Assembly: GCA_038144835.1 (NCBI GenBank)
Contig: JAYQON010000016.1
Coordinates: 1-35,234 of the forward strand
From: JALHOQ01 sp038144835
GTDB lineage: Bacteria; Bdellovibrionota; Bdellovibrionia; Bdellovibrionales; UBA1609
Reading direction: 5' to 3'
Length of the DNA: 35,234 bases
A model generated the notes under the pieces. The model ran no database searches, was not told the origin of the DNA, and saw only the letters and a program-made list of their open reading frames with translations. This document shows, one piece after another, positions 6,974 to 15,583 of this stretch (its first letter is position 1; every line of letters begins with the position of its first letter). The position numbers and the translations under genes were made by a program.

Positions 6974-8248
6974 ATGGTCGAAAATAAAATCCGTTGGACG
7001 ACACTGCTAACTTTGATTGGTGCTGTCAGTTTCTCCCTTTCGGCCTTGCCTGGCGTCTTTGCCCGTACTGAGGTTGGTGGAATAGATCGCTCGCCGGCAC
7101 AGCGTCGGGAATGTGATTTAAAAGGTTTGAAAGAGATTGGAACCTCCGCTGAATGTGAATTAGCAGCCAGTGCGACTGGTGGAGTCCCAGGTAAAGTTAA
7201 AGCTCGAGTCAATGTGAAGCGTACAACCGTTGATAAAAGTGCAGATCTTATAGATAAGCCAAGCAATAAGGAAGAGGTGGAAGTTTTTGAGATTTCCATC
7301 GAAGGTGAACACAGTTGTGATCAGTGTCTAGTACAAGGAGTCCGAACTGGCCCCTCGATTTTACGTCCAGAGAAAAAACAGTTTAAAACGTTTGAGGAGC
7401 TCAATGACTTCGTTATGAAAGAAGCGCGGCGAGTGATGGATGAGGCCAATCGATTGGCACAGCAGGAGCGGAAGCGACGCGAATCCGAGGAACGTTGTTT
7501 AACTAAAGATGGGCGTGAGATCAGAGGCATAGAGAGAATGAATTGTCGTATAGAGAAGTTGGACGACATGGATGAAGAAAAAGCCGCTGAGTATTACAAT
7601 ACCCACATCAAAAAAGATCTACAGGCCTTGCTTGAATCAAATTCGCCTACGAATCAAAAGCGTGCGGCAGATCTGATAGAAAAGCTGAGCCGAAATTCAA
7701 GCGCTTTAATTCAAGAGTCTGTGCACGACATGAATAAATTTGGCAATTATAAGAAATCTCAAGATCAGTTAGAGCAGATTATTCGCTCCATGCCACTCAA
7801 TGATCCTCGTCGTGCTCAAGCGATGCAACAACTCAACGGTTTGAAACAAAACTGGGATAGATATTTTCAGGCACGAGGCTTTAAAGTGAATGCTTCAAGC
7901 GATCCATTGCTCACTGGTTTGTCCAGCGATATTAATTATTATCAAAGCAATCTCAACCAGCGTTTTGAGGAAATCGCTAGTCGCCATGCCGTTCAGATAA
8001 ATAATGGAAATGCAAATATGCAGGCTCCAAACGCAAATGGCCGATTTCTTCGCGGCAATCCTAGCTCAGTCTATAGGGGAGCGCCGACGGGTAATGCCCA
8101 GGGGGCCTATCCGCGTTTTAATCAAAGCCAAATTTCTAACAATCCGAGTGTGAAAACACCCTCATTGCCCAGAGGGGTGTTTCCGAATGCGAACGGTATG
8201 AATTTTGGTAAACCTTTGCCGGGAACTCCTGTCCAACAACGTCGTTAA
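6974..8248 (+). CDS. Secreted hypothetical protein with helical core and Gln/Asn-rich tail
   Basis: ATG at 6974 is preceded by AAAGGAGG at ideal distance, so the longer frame from 6917 is rejected; the product has 424 residues. Residues 1-31 form a signal peptide ending VFA. A CDQC pair occurs near residue 105. Residues about 130-300 are highly charged and probably helical or coiled-coil, with EEKAAEYYNTHIKKDLQ and repeated Gln/Arg runs. The last 110 residues are Asn/Gln/Pro/Gly-rich and probably disordered. I do not recognise the family. It is probably periplasmic or surface-exposed. Confidence 0.8.
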   Translation: MVENKIRWTTLLTLIGAVSFSLSALPGVFARTEVGGIDRSPAQRRECDLKGLKEIGTSAECELAASATGGVPGKVKARVNVKRTTVDKSADLIDKPSNKEEVEVFEISIEGEHSCDQCLVQGVRTGPSILRPEKKQFKTFEELNDFVMKEARRVMDEANRLAQQERKRRESEERCLTKDGREIRGIERMNCRIEKLDDMDEEKAAEYYNTHIKKDLQALLESNSPTNQKRAADLIEKLSRNSSALIQESVHDMNKFGNYKKSQDQLEQIIRSMPLNDPRRAQAMQQLNGLKQNWDRYFQARGFKVNASSDPLLTGLSSDINYYQSNLNQRFEEIASRHAVQINNGNANMQAPNANGRFLRGNPSSVYRGAPTGNAQGAYPRFNQSQISNNPSVKTPSLPRGVFPNANGMNFGKPLPGTPVQQRR

Positions 8249-8291
8249 AGAAGTCTGCAGGCTCGCGTTGAATCTCTGGGTAAACTCGGAT

Positions 8292-8319
8292 AAAGGGTTT
8301 TCTGACAAGGAAGCCCTTT
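8292..8319 (+). promoter_or_regulatory. Hairpin covering the ribosome binding site of kamA
   Basis: AAAGGG (8292-8297) pairs with CCCTTT (8314-8319), and inner TTC/GAA pairing is possible. The AAGGAA ribosome binding site of the next gene (8307-8312) lies in the loop and 3' side. It may be a weak terminator for the upstream gene or a translational control hairpin. The arms are short, so this is tentative. Confidence 0.3.
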
Positions 8320-8323
8320 TAAT

Positions 8324-9544
8324 ATGAAATTCGAATTTAAAAATGTCGAACCTTTTCCCGGAGTATCTTTAGGGGACTGGTCGCAGTGGACATGGCAGTT
8401 TCGTCACGGCTTGAGCCGCCTTGATGAATTTCAATCGCATTTTATACTTTCAAATGAAGAATTAGCGGCCTTACGGCAGCCAACAATGTTTCCAGTCCGT
8501 TCAACTCCTTATTACACAGGCTTAGCTGACCGTGAGGTTGAAGATGATCCTATTCGACGTATGATTCTGCCTCGCATACAAGAGTTCACTAGTGGAGGGC
8601 AGCAAATGCCTGATCCGCTGGGTGAACGTAAGCACTCGCCGCGTGAACGTTTGATTCATCGCTATCCTGACCGTGTATTATTTCTGGTGACTGACCAATG
8701 TTCTTTATATTGCCGCTATTGTTTACGTAAGCATTTTACCGGAGAAGACAAAGCTTTTGTTGGATCTGCCGATTATGCAAATGCGCTCGATTATTTACGC
8801 AAGTCTGAAGGAGTTCGTGAAGTCATACTTTCCGGCGGAGATCCGTTAACTTTGTCAGATGGGCGCTTGGAACGTGTACTCAGTGATCTGCGTGCAATTG
8901 AGCATATCGAGATTATACGCATTGGTTCGCGCATGCCGGTAGTTTGCCCAATGCGCATTACTCTTGAACTGGTGCGTATTCTACAAAAGCACAAACCTAT
9001 TTATTTCATGACACACTTTAATCATCCCAGAGAACTGACTTTGCAGTCGGCTCAGGCTCTTGACCTCTTGGTCGATCATGGAGTCCCAGTGTTCAATCAG
9101 ATGGTTTTGCTCAACGGAATCAATAATCACGCAGCCATTGTGCAGGCGTTGTCGAGGCGTCTACTCTATTTGCGTGTAAAGCCATATTATATGTTTCAGT
9201 GCGATCCTTCAGAAGGAAGCGAACATTTCCGCACTTCCGTAGAGGAGTCTTTGGGCATTCAACGAGAACTCTGGGGGCGCTTGTCAGGCTTAGCGATGCC
9301 CAATTTATCGCTTGATATACCTGGTGGCGGAGGCAAGGTGGGATTGGTTCCCGACTTTGAAAGCAAACGAGAGCGTGATGTGCGCGCATACACTGGTTTT
9401 GACGGCGTGTACGGCGAGTATAGAACCCCTGAAAATTCACCACGAGTTCCGGTTGATTTAGAAGCTTATCTTCCTGAGTGGCAACAGTTGCGTGACCAGA
9501 CTTATGGAAGAGCTAACCAAGGACCTCCAAGCGAGCGTATTTAG
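8324..9544 (+). CDS. kamA: Lysine 2,3-aminomutase (radical SAM, PLP)
   Basis: It converts L-lysine to beta-lysine using a 4Fe-4S cluster, S-adenosylmethionine and PLP. The radical SAM motif is CSLYCRYC (Cys126, 130, 133), followed by LSGGDPLTL. PLP would attach to Lys338 in PGGGGK. The aspartates that hold the substrate lysine in clostridial enzymes are present (Asp294 in QCD, Asp331 in SLDIPGG). The length of 406 fits true aminomutases (about 410) better than the shorter EF-P-modifying EpmB (about 340). No acetyltransferase (ablB) or EF-P gene is nearby, so whether it serves osmolyte synthesis, lysine breakdown or EF-P modification is open. The 3' end overlaps the convergent helicase gene by 32 bp. 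Confidence 0.92.
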   Translation: MKFEFKNVEPFPGVSLGDWSQWTWQFRHGLSRLDEFQSHFILSNEELAALRQPTMFPVRSTPYYTGLADREVEDDPIRRMILPRIQEFTSGGQQMPDPLGERKHSPRERLIHRYPDRVLFLVTDQCSLYCRYCLRKHFTGEDKAFVGSADYANALDYLRKSEGVREVILSGGDPLTLSDGRLERVLSDLRAIEHIEIIRIGSRMPVVCPMRITLELVRILQKHKPIYFMTHFNHPRELTLQSAQALDLLVDHGVPVFNQMVLLNGINNHAAIVQALSRRLLYLRVKPYYMFQCDPSEGSEHFRTSVEESLGIQRELWGRLSGLAMPNLSLDIPGGGGKVGLVPDFESKRERDVRAYTGFDGVYGEYRTPENSPRVPVDLEAYLPEWQQLRDQTYGRANQGPPSERI

Positions 9545-11828
9545 CCACAAATTTTTTAAAAGTTTGGTCATGGAAAACAACTGAGACCTTTTGCATTTCT
9601 CCAGAGCCTTCGACTTGAAAGACCGAGCCAACACCAAATGTGGGGTGGCGTACGCGCATACCTTTACTAAATCCTCGCGAGCTTTCGTGCGAAGTATTTT
9701 CGTAATCAGGCATGACATCAAAATCTATTGACGGGGAATTGGCAGCCGACTTTTTCTGGCGGGGATAGAGCTTGTTCGGTCCACGGGCGGAGAATCCAAC
9801 GTCTTCGATTTGATCGCCTCCATATTGTTCACGATAGCGATCTAAAAATGCCGGTCGTTTTATTCGTGTTTGTTGTTCGACATATTGAGTAGGAATTTCT
9901 TTAAGAAATCGGGATGGTGGATGCATCTGTTCTTGGCCCCAAACTCGACGAGTACGTACATGACTTAAAAACAGTCGCTGTCGTGCTCTGGTCATGCCTA
10001 CGTAGGCAAGCCTTCGCTCTTCTTCGACACTCGTCGGATCGCTTGCGTCGATGGAGCGAGCAGACGGAAATAAACCCTCCTCCATTCCAACAATAAAAAC
10101 GACAGGATATTCAAGACCCTTCGAAATATGAAGAGTCATTAAGGTGACAAAATCATCGCCTTCACTCATTTGATCGGCATCAGAGACTAAGGCCATTTCT
10201 TCAAGAAAGTTGGTCAAAGTTGCTTCGTCTCCGCGTTCTTGTTCGAACTGGCGGATGGCGTTGGCAAACTCCTCAAGGTTGTCAATGCGACCCTGAGCCT
10301 CTGGCGTGTTTTCCTCTTTGAACCGAACCACATATTCGGTTCTATCGAGCAGTTCAACGAAGAGTTCCGACAAAGTCAGGCTCTTAACCTTTTGGCTCAA
10401 ATCGTCCATTAAGTGGCGAAACTCTCTTAGTTTGCGAGCCGCACCTGAATGCACCAAGCGGCGTTCAGCGGTGACTTGGATGGCTTCAAAAAAGGTAATT
10501 TTTTCGGCAATGGCGAGCTCTTCAATTTTCTCCACTGTCGTTTTGCCGATTCCTCGCGCCGGGACATTTATGATTCTTGAGACAGCAACGTCATCGGCGG
10601 GATTAATAAAGGTCTTAAAGTAGGCGAGCATGTCCTTGATTTCCATGCGCTCATAAAATTTAACACCGCCGACTAACTTGTAAGGGATGCTATGGCTGCG
10701 CATGAGGTCTTCTAAAACGCGAGATTGAGCGTTGGTGCGATAGAATACTGCGAAGTCTTTATAAGTAAGAGTTTCACTTGAACTCTTCATTAGCGATTCA
10801 AGGGTTTGTACTACAAAGCGCGCTTCCTCGTATTCATTGAGGTCTTCGTGAATACAAATTTTTTCGCCAGCCGTATTTTGGGTGAATAGAGTTTTATCTT
10901 TGCGTTGAGTATTATTGCGAATGAGTTGTGAGGCGGCGCTAACGATTGTGCCAGATGAGCGGTAATTTTCTTCGAGCTTTACCACCCTCGCTTCAGGGAA
11001 ATCCTGTTCAAAACTTAAGATATTGCGTATATCCGCTCCACGCCATGAGTAGATAGACTGGTCTTCGTCGCCAACCACGCAAAGATTGCGATGCTTTTCT
11101 GCAAGCAGTTTCACCAATAGGTATTGGATATGGTTGGTGTCTTGATATTCATCCACGGAAATGTATTGAAAGCGTTCCTGATACTTTTCAAGAATGTCGG
11201 GATACATTTGAAAAAGATCATAAGTTTTAAGCAAAAGATCGCCAAAATCGAGAGCATTCGAGCGTTTAAGTTCTTGTTCGTAGATTCGATAAACTTCAAC
11301 ACTGCGTTCGTCCCAGCGGAGAGAGTTTTTCTTAGCTATATCCTCAGGGTGAAGGCCTTGTTGTTTGGCTTCGTTGATGCGTGCTTGAAAGCCACGGGCA
11401 GGATACATTTTTTCATTGATGTTCAAGATTTGTAAAGTTTTGCGCAAGACTGATATTTGGTCTGAATCATCGTAGATCGCAAAAAAAGGCTGATAGTCGA
11501 GCAGGTGTATTTCATCGCGCAAGATGCGTGAGCAGATCGAGTGAAAAGTAGAAATCCACATTTTATCATAAACAGGAATACCAAGATCTGTGATTAGTTT
11601 AATCACACGTGTTTGCATTTCACGTGCGGCCTTGTTCGTAAACGTGACTGCGAGAATTTGATCCGGAGTGGCTTCACCTTGCGCGATCAAGTTGGCAATG
11701 CGAAAAGTGAGGACGCGTGTCTTCCCACTACCGGCACCAGCCAATATGAGAAGGGGGCCATTGAGAGTTGCAACCGCTTCTGCTTGTCGCTCATTGAGAG
11801 TGTCTGCAAAATTTTTCAAAATGCTCAT
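9513..11828 (-). CDS. pcrA: ATP-dependent DNA helicase PcrA/UvrD, superfamily 1A
   Basis: This is a 3'-5' helicase used in nucleotide excision repair, replication restart and removal of RecA. It starts NERQAEAVATLNGPLLILAG and has Walker A AGSGKTR (about residues 32-38), TFTNKAAREM (motif Ia), VDEYQDTN (motif II), GDEDQSIYSWRGA (motif III), EENYRSSGTI (motif IV) and VTLMTLHISKGLEYPVVF (motif V), then RRLAYVGMTRARQ (motif VI). The last 60 residues (GMRVRHPTFGVGSVF onwards) are the Tudor-like RNA-polymerase-binding domain found in PcrA. Length 771 is normal. It stands alone on the minus strand, with a divergent lipoprotein gene at its start. No strong ribosome binding site is visible. Confidence 0.96.
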   Translation of the reverse strand: MSILKNFADTLNERQAEAVATLNGPLLILAGAGSGKTRVLTFRIANLIAQGEATPDQILAVTFTNKAAREMQTRVIKLITDLGIPVYDKMWISTFHSICSRILRDEIHLLDYQPFFAIYDDSDQISVLRKTLQILNINEKMYPARGFQARINEAKQQGLHPEDIAKKNSLRWDERSVEVYRIYEQELKRSNALDFGDLLLKTYDLFQMYPDILEKYQERFQYISVDEYQDTNHIQYLLVKLLAEKHRNLCVVGDEDQSIYSWRGADIRNILSFEQDFPEARVVKLEENYRSSGTIVSAASQLIRNNTQRKDKTLFTQNTAGEKICIHEDLNEYEEARFVVQTLESLMKSSSETLTYKDFAVFYRTNAQSRVLEDLMRSHSIPYKLVGGVKFYERMEIKDMLAYFKTFINPADDVAVSRIINVPARGIGKTTVEKIEELAIAEKITFFEAIQVTAERRLVHSGAARKLREFRHLMDDLSQKVKSLTLSELFVELLDRTEYVVRFKEENTPEAQGRIDNLEEFANAIRQFEQERGDEATLTNFLEEMALVSDADQMSEGDDFVTLMTLHISKGLEYPVVFIVGMEEGLFPSARSIDASDPTSVEEERRLAYVGMTRARQRLFLSHVRTRRVWGQEQMHPPSRFLKEIPTQYVEQQTRIKRPAFLDRYREQYGGDQIEDVGFSARGPNKLYPRQKKSAANSPSIDFDVMPDYENTSHESSRGFSKGMRVRHPTFGVGSVFQVEGSGEMQKVSVVFHDQTFKKFVAKYARLEVLG

Positions 11829-11940
11829 AAGTTCGCCAATGCAAAAGATTCGAAGTAAGAAGTCTTTCGAGAGTTTAGCAAGAATAAGTGGAGAAATAGC
11901 GCGTTGTGTCGTATATCGGTCGCTTCAAAAAAGGATAATT

Positions 11941-13107
11941 ATGCGGCGATGGATTTTTCTCGCATTGGTCTTGGCCGGCTGTGGGGGGCCTGAGGACAAA
12001 TGCAGCAAAACGTTCTTGGCTCTATGGCCGGGATCTAATGGCACTTACGATTTTAAAGAAATACGTCTGAATACGCTGCAATCACCTTACGAACTGAAAG
12101 GAAAGGTGGCACGTATTTATTTTGAAAGTGGCATGAATGAAATAACCGGCTTTTCATCGCCGGTAGCCAGACCCCGCTTTACGCGCGCCAATGGACTTTG
12201 CGTGGCAACCGATGTGAACAGCGCTTTGGCTGTTTCTGCCTACGCACAAATGGAAAAACTTTACGAGTTCGATCAAAAATTGGGAATCGCTGGACACATC
12301 CCATGGCCTCGCAAAATTGGAATCCAAATACATGTGCGCGGCGAACGAGGTCTTTCCAACAACAATGCGCACTATTTCTCATATCAGGATGTGATCGGAT
12401 TTGTTCCTTACACTTTGAATGGTTTACCCACCGGGGTAAACCAAGGTGTTTTCGCGCATGAGCATTTTCATGCTCATTTTCAGCACCAGGTCTACAATCG
12501 TTTAAAAGAAAATCTGCCGCAGGAATTTTTTTTAGCAAAACATTTTCATCCGATCAGATCGCTCAAACCACAGCCTGAAGATGTAAAGCGTGCAGACATC
12601 ACCCGCCCTATGGGATTAAATAGTTTTATTTTACGGGCGTGGAATGAAGGGTTGGCTGATTTTTATGCCGCCGTTTTTACTGGTCGCCCTGATTTTGTCG
12701 ATCTCAGCTTGCCGTATCTAAGTGGTCGGCGAGATTTATCTGGGCCCTTGGGACGGTTAGTAAGCGGTATTCATTTTCGTAAGCAAATTGAACCCGGATT
12801 TGGTCGTGTATTGGATCCGGTTCAAATCGCCTATGAGCAGGGCACTGTCCTGGCGCGTTTATTTTATCGCCTTGCGCATCACGGGATGCTGGGTCCACAA
12901 GAATTTTTAATGCAAGTTTTGTCGCGTCTTCCGTATGTAGCCTCTGAAATTGCACCCGTTTTTGATAGAGAGGTTATGGATTTCGATAGAGTTGTGCCCA
13001 TTTTATTACAGGGTATTGAATTGGATTCCGAGGCTTGTGGGACTCTCAGTGTGACTGTTTCTCGTGCTACTTTTGCCAGGAGTTTTGCAAGATGCTGGGC
13101 CCTCTAG
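11941..13107 (+). CDS. Lipoprotein, predicted gluzincin-type metallopeptidase
   Basis: The in-frame ATG at 11941 has AAAGGA about 6 nt upstream and begins MRRWIFLALVLAGCGG, a clear lipoprotein signal with lipid-attachment Cys14. The longer frame from 11668 is rejected. HEHFH at 173-177 fits HEXXH, with zinc ligands His173 and His177 and catalytic Glu174. NEGLADF follows (Glu236, a plausible third ligand, about 60 residues later), as in gluzincins. The Cys14 environment lacks Asp at +2, so outer-membrane sorting is expected. No named family is recognised, and proteolytic activity is inferred from motifs only. The last 16 bp overlap the start of the next gene, so the two are probably coupled. 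Confidence 0.8.
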   Translation: MRRWIFLALVLAGCGGPEDKCSKTFLALWPGSNGTYDFKEIRLNTLQSPYELKGKVARIYFESGMNEITGFSSPVARPRFTRANGLCVATDVNSALAVSAYAQMEKLYEFDQKLGIAGHIPWPRKIGIQIHVRGERGLSNNNAHYFSYQDVIGFVPYTLNGLPTGVNQGVFAHEHFHAHFQHQVYNRLKENLPQEFFLAKHFHPIRSLKPQPEDVKRADITRPMGLNSFILRAWNEGLADFYAAVFTGRPDFVDLSLPYLSGRRDLSGPLGRLVSGIHFRKQIEPGFGRVLDPVQIAYEQGTVLARLFYRLAHHGMLGPQEFLMQVLSRLPYVASEIAPVFDREVMDFDRVVPILLQGIELDSEACGTLSVTVSRATFARSFARCWAL

Positions 13108-13655
13108 TTTGGGTGCTTATTTTTTTACCTGCAGTAGCTGGAGCTTTTTCATTCACGGATGAAAGTCCCCGACATTTGTCGTTGAGTGCGGGAGTTGGTC
13201 TGCAGTCGCGTCTGGAGAGGGAAATAAACCCCGATTTTGTTAAATCTAAAAACTCAGGGCAGCTGTTTGCTCAAGTTTTGTATTTACCCTATGTCCTCAA
13301 CATGGAGTTGGGGCGAGAAGAAGGTTCTTCAAGAATGGGTGGCTTGACTATAACTCATTCCACAGTGGTTTTTACCGCCTGGGGCCGCTATGAGTGGGCT
13401 TCAGATAGTCAATGGCGACCCTTTGCAGCTGTCGGGGGTGGTTGTTATTTTGACGAGGTTGTTTCGCGTTTTGATCGCGCTACAGACGAACGCTCGGGGA
13501 CTCGTTTGCTGTCTGGTTTGGGAGCAGGGGTGCGAGGACTGCTTGGACATCTTTTGCGGTTGGAAGCAGAGGGACGTATGGCCTTCGTTCAGGACCATAA
13601 AGACCCTGAGTTCTCGGGTACGGTTAAAGTTGGATTTGAGTTTTCAGCCTATTGA
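13092..13655 (+). CDS. Small outer-membrane beta-barrel-like protein, 187 aa
   Basis: The ATG at 13092 lies inside the end of the lipoprotein gene with CAGGAG about 10 nt upstream. Residues 1-18 (MLGPLVWVLIFLPAVAGA) form a signal peptide. The rest alternates strands and turns, such as LSLSAGVGLQSRL, WGRYEWASDSQWRPFAAVGGGCYF and LLRLEAEGRMAF, and ends VGFEFSAY with aromatic residues in alternating positions. This pattern and the size resemble 8-stranded OmpA/OmpX-type barrels. It may be a partner of the lipoprotein metallopeptidase upstream (inference from overlap). The 3' end overlaps the convergent SPOR gene by 7 bp. Confidence 0.75.
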   Translation: MLGPLVWVLIFLPAVAGAFSFTDESPRHLSLSAGVGLQSRLEREINPDFVKSKNSGQLFAQVLYLPYVLNMELGREEGSSRMGGLTITHSTVVFTAWGRYEWASDSQWRPFAAVGGGCYFDEVVSRFDRATDERSGTRLLSGLGAGVRGLLGHLLRLEAEGRMAFVQDHKDPEFSGTVKVGFEFSAY

Positions 13656-14656
13656 ACGATCTTTTGAACTATTGCCGACTTGACGTTAGCCTCTTTCATG
13701 AATTGACTACGAAAATCTTGCGCGGACTTATAGTTGTTAAATAGTCCCACTGTAACACGGTACCAGGTTCGGCCGTTGACTCGAGCTGGCATATAGAAAG
13801 CAGTCCAACCTTTGGCTTTTAGTTCCTCAGCTTGACCTTTAGCTTCATTCTCGTCAGCAAAAGACGCTACCTGAACGGTATATTTACCAATCGTGTTATT
13901 GGCGACGGCAGGCAGCACACTGTTGGGCTTACGCTGTTTAGGCTCAAGCTTACCATCTGTGGGGGCATGCCCGGATGCCACTTTATGAGCAACCTTGTGA
14001 GTGCCATCGTCATGACCTACTACCGAATCTGACTTTCCTACTTGTGTGGGCTGCGAATGCCCGTGCTCCTCTGAGTCGACGTGCTTAGCTGACTTTGAAG
14101 GAGCTACTTTAGGTCCTCTTCTATACTCCTTGTAGCCATCGGAAGAACGAGAGTTTGTGTTTGAATGGCTTTCAGCCTCATGTCCCGCCTTGTCTATATT
14201 CCCGCTTTGGGCTTTGTGGCTAGCAGCTTCGCTGTGACTTGCGGCTTCGCTGTGACTTGCAGCTTCGCTGTGACTTGCAGCTTCGCCGTGTCCCGCAGCT
14301 TCGCCGTGTCCCGCAGCTTCGCTGTGTCCCGCAGCTTCGCTGTGTCCCGCAGCTTCGCTGTGACTTGCTAGCTCACGGCCAGAGGTTTCCTTTTCTTTAC
14401 TAACGAACTCTTCGGTCAGACTTTCTACTTCTTTTTCGGTGATTTTTTCACCATGTTCGCCTGCGGCGCCATGTTCTTCTGAAGCCACTTGCCTCTCTGC
14501 TTTGTATTCGCCCTCGAGAGCAATACGGCGATGATCGCTGTCACTGACCTGTTTTCCAACAAAAGTACCGACAGAAAAAGAGAGGAGGGAGATGAAGAAG
14601 ACTAGAACCACCTTCACCAATGTGTCAGTTTTGGAACCGCCTTTATCAACGGACAT
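13649..14656 (-). CDS. SPOR-domain membrane protein with His/Glu/Ala repeat linker
   Basis: ATG at 14656 has GGAGG about 6 nt upstream; the longer frame is rejected. The product has 335 residues. A single N-terminal membrane segment (about 10-32) anchors it. The periplasmic part has a charged linker with eight 6-residue repeats (consensus ASHSEA or AGHSEA, about residues 96-144), further His-rich low-complexity sequence, and a C-terminal SPOR domain (about 262-335, YTVQVASFADENEAKGQAEEL, RVTVGLFNNYKSAQDF). SPOR domains bind denuded glycan strands, usually at division septa, so a role in cell division or envelope remodelling is likely, as for FtsN/DedD/DamX-type proteins. The His-rich linker could bind metal (inference). 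Confidence 0.88.
   Translation of the reverse strand: MSVDKGGSKTDTLVKVVLVFFISLLSFSVGTFVGKQVSDSDHRRIALEGEYKAERQVASEEHGAAGEHGEKITEKEVESLTEEFVSKEKETSGRELASHSEAAGHSEAAGHSEAAGHGEAAGHGEAASHSEAASHSEAASHSEAASHKAQSGNIDKAGHEAESHSNTNSRSSDGYKEYRRGPKVAPSKSAKHVDSEEHGHSQPTQVGKSDSVVGHDDGTHKVAHKVASGHAPTDGKLEPKQRKPNSVLPAVANNTIGKYTVQVASFADENEAKGQAEELKAKGWTAFYMPARVNGRTWYRVTVGLFNNYKSAQDFRSQFMKEANVKSAIVQKIVQ
14226..14369. repeat. 18-bp tandem repeat, eight copies, inside the SPOR gene
   Basis: Eight head-to-tail 18-bp units with few differences begin GCTTCGC/T. Two sequence classes occur: GTGACTTGC (units 1-3 and 8) and GTGTCCCGC (units 4-7). Each unit codes for six residues, so copy-number change keeps the frame and only changes linker length. 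There are no spacers, so this is not a CRISPR. Confidence 0.95.
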
Positions 14657-14765
14657 GAAAGCCTCCAGCACAGGGAATAAGATAATTCTAGAGGCTTCGG
14701 TTCGCTGGGTCAACCGAGTCACACGTCTTGACTTCACTGACTTTCGCAGTTTGATAGAAGGATCT

Positions 14766-15575
14766 ATGCAAGACCTCGACTTACAAAAAGCTCTCAAATC
14801 CGCCAAAATTGCCGCACGGGCGGGCCGCGAGGTCCTTCTGCACTATTTTGGCCAGCTTAAAAATGTCCAAGAAAAAGCCCAGGCGGGGCTTGTCAGCGAG
14901 GCTGACGTCGAGAGTGAGCGTGTCATCGCAAAGATTTTGAAACAGGACTTTCCTCAATTGAGCTTTCTCGGTGAAGAGGGTGCCTTTGAAAAAGGAGACG
15001 ACCGAGTTCCTGATAGTGCTTGGGTCGTGGATCCATTGGATGGCACAACCAATTATGTACATGGTTTTCACGTCTTTTGTGTCAGTATCGGATTACAATG
15101 GAAAAATGAAATTGTCTTAGGTGTGGTGGATGTTCCCATTTTAAACAAGATTTATTCATGTTCTCAAGGACATGGAGCCTATGTGAATGACCAGCCTATA
15201 AAGGTAAGCCAACGTACCTCGATAAAAGACTCTCTACTGGCAACTGGCTTTTTTCATGAGAACCACGCGGCTCTTAAAGAGCAGTTAAAAATATTTTCGG
15301 ATCTTGTTTATGAAGCTCGTGGGATTCGTCGTCCAGGCGCTGCGGCATATGATTTGGCGCTAGTTGCAGAAGGTGTTTTTGATGCGTTCTGGGAGCCTAA
15401 TCTCAAACCATGGGATGCGGCTGCAGGGGTGGCCCTTGTGCGTGAAGCTGGGGGCGTGGCATGGAGTTACACAAACGGCGACTACAGGCTAGGCGATCAC
15501 ACACTTTTGTCTGGCAATGCGACGATTTGCCAGGCGATTCGTGAGCGAATAGTTAAAGTTTGCGCAAAAAAGTGA
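14766..15575 (+). CDS. suhB: Inositol monophosphatase family protein
   Basis: A Mg2+-dependent phosphatase of the SuhB/IMPase fold. ATG at 14766 follows AGAAGGA closely, giving 269 residues, the usual length; the longer frame from 14592 would overlap the divergent SPOR gene. Metal-binding motifs are present: GEEG (69-72), DPLDGTTN (89-96) and WDAAAG with Asp217, then EAGG. Substrates in bacteria include inositol-1-phosphate; SuhB itself also acts in rRNA antitermination complexes, so the cellular role cannot be fixed from sequence. It ends 8 bp before a convergent gene. Confidence 0.92.
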   Translation: MQDLDLQKALKSAKIAARAGREVLLHYFGQLKNVQEKAQAGLVSEADVESERVIAKILKQDFPQLSFLGEEGAFEKGDDRVPDSAWVVDPLDGTTNYVHGFHVFCVSIGLQWKNEIVLGVVDVPILNKIYSCSQGHGAYVNDQPIKVSQRTSIKDSLLATGFFHENHAALKEQLKIFSDLVYEARGIRRPGAAAYDLALVAEGVFDAFWEPNLKPWDAAAGVALVREAGGVAWSYTNGDYRLGDHTLLSGNATICQAIRERIVKVCAKK

Positions 15576-15583
15576 TCCGATGG

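Noticed and set aside
10306..10623. Antisense open frame inside pcrA as a gene
   Set aside because: It lacks a ribosome binding site and a recognisable product; it is one of many shadow frames opposite a strongly conserved gene.
11668..11940. Extended N-terminus of the metallopeptidase lipoprotein
   Set aside because: It would overlap pcrA on the other strand and would bury the lipoprotein signal; ATG at 11941 has a ribosome binding site.
14226..14369. CRISPR array
   Set aside because: Repeats are directly adjacent with no spacers, code in frame for a linker, and no cas genes are near.
14728..14756. TTGACT with TTTGAT before suhB as a promoter
   Set aside because: The -10 would touch the ribosome binding site and leave almost no leader; the match is weak.
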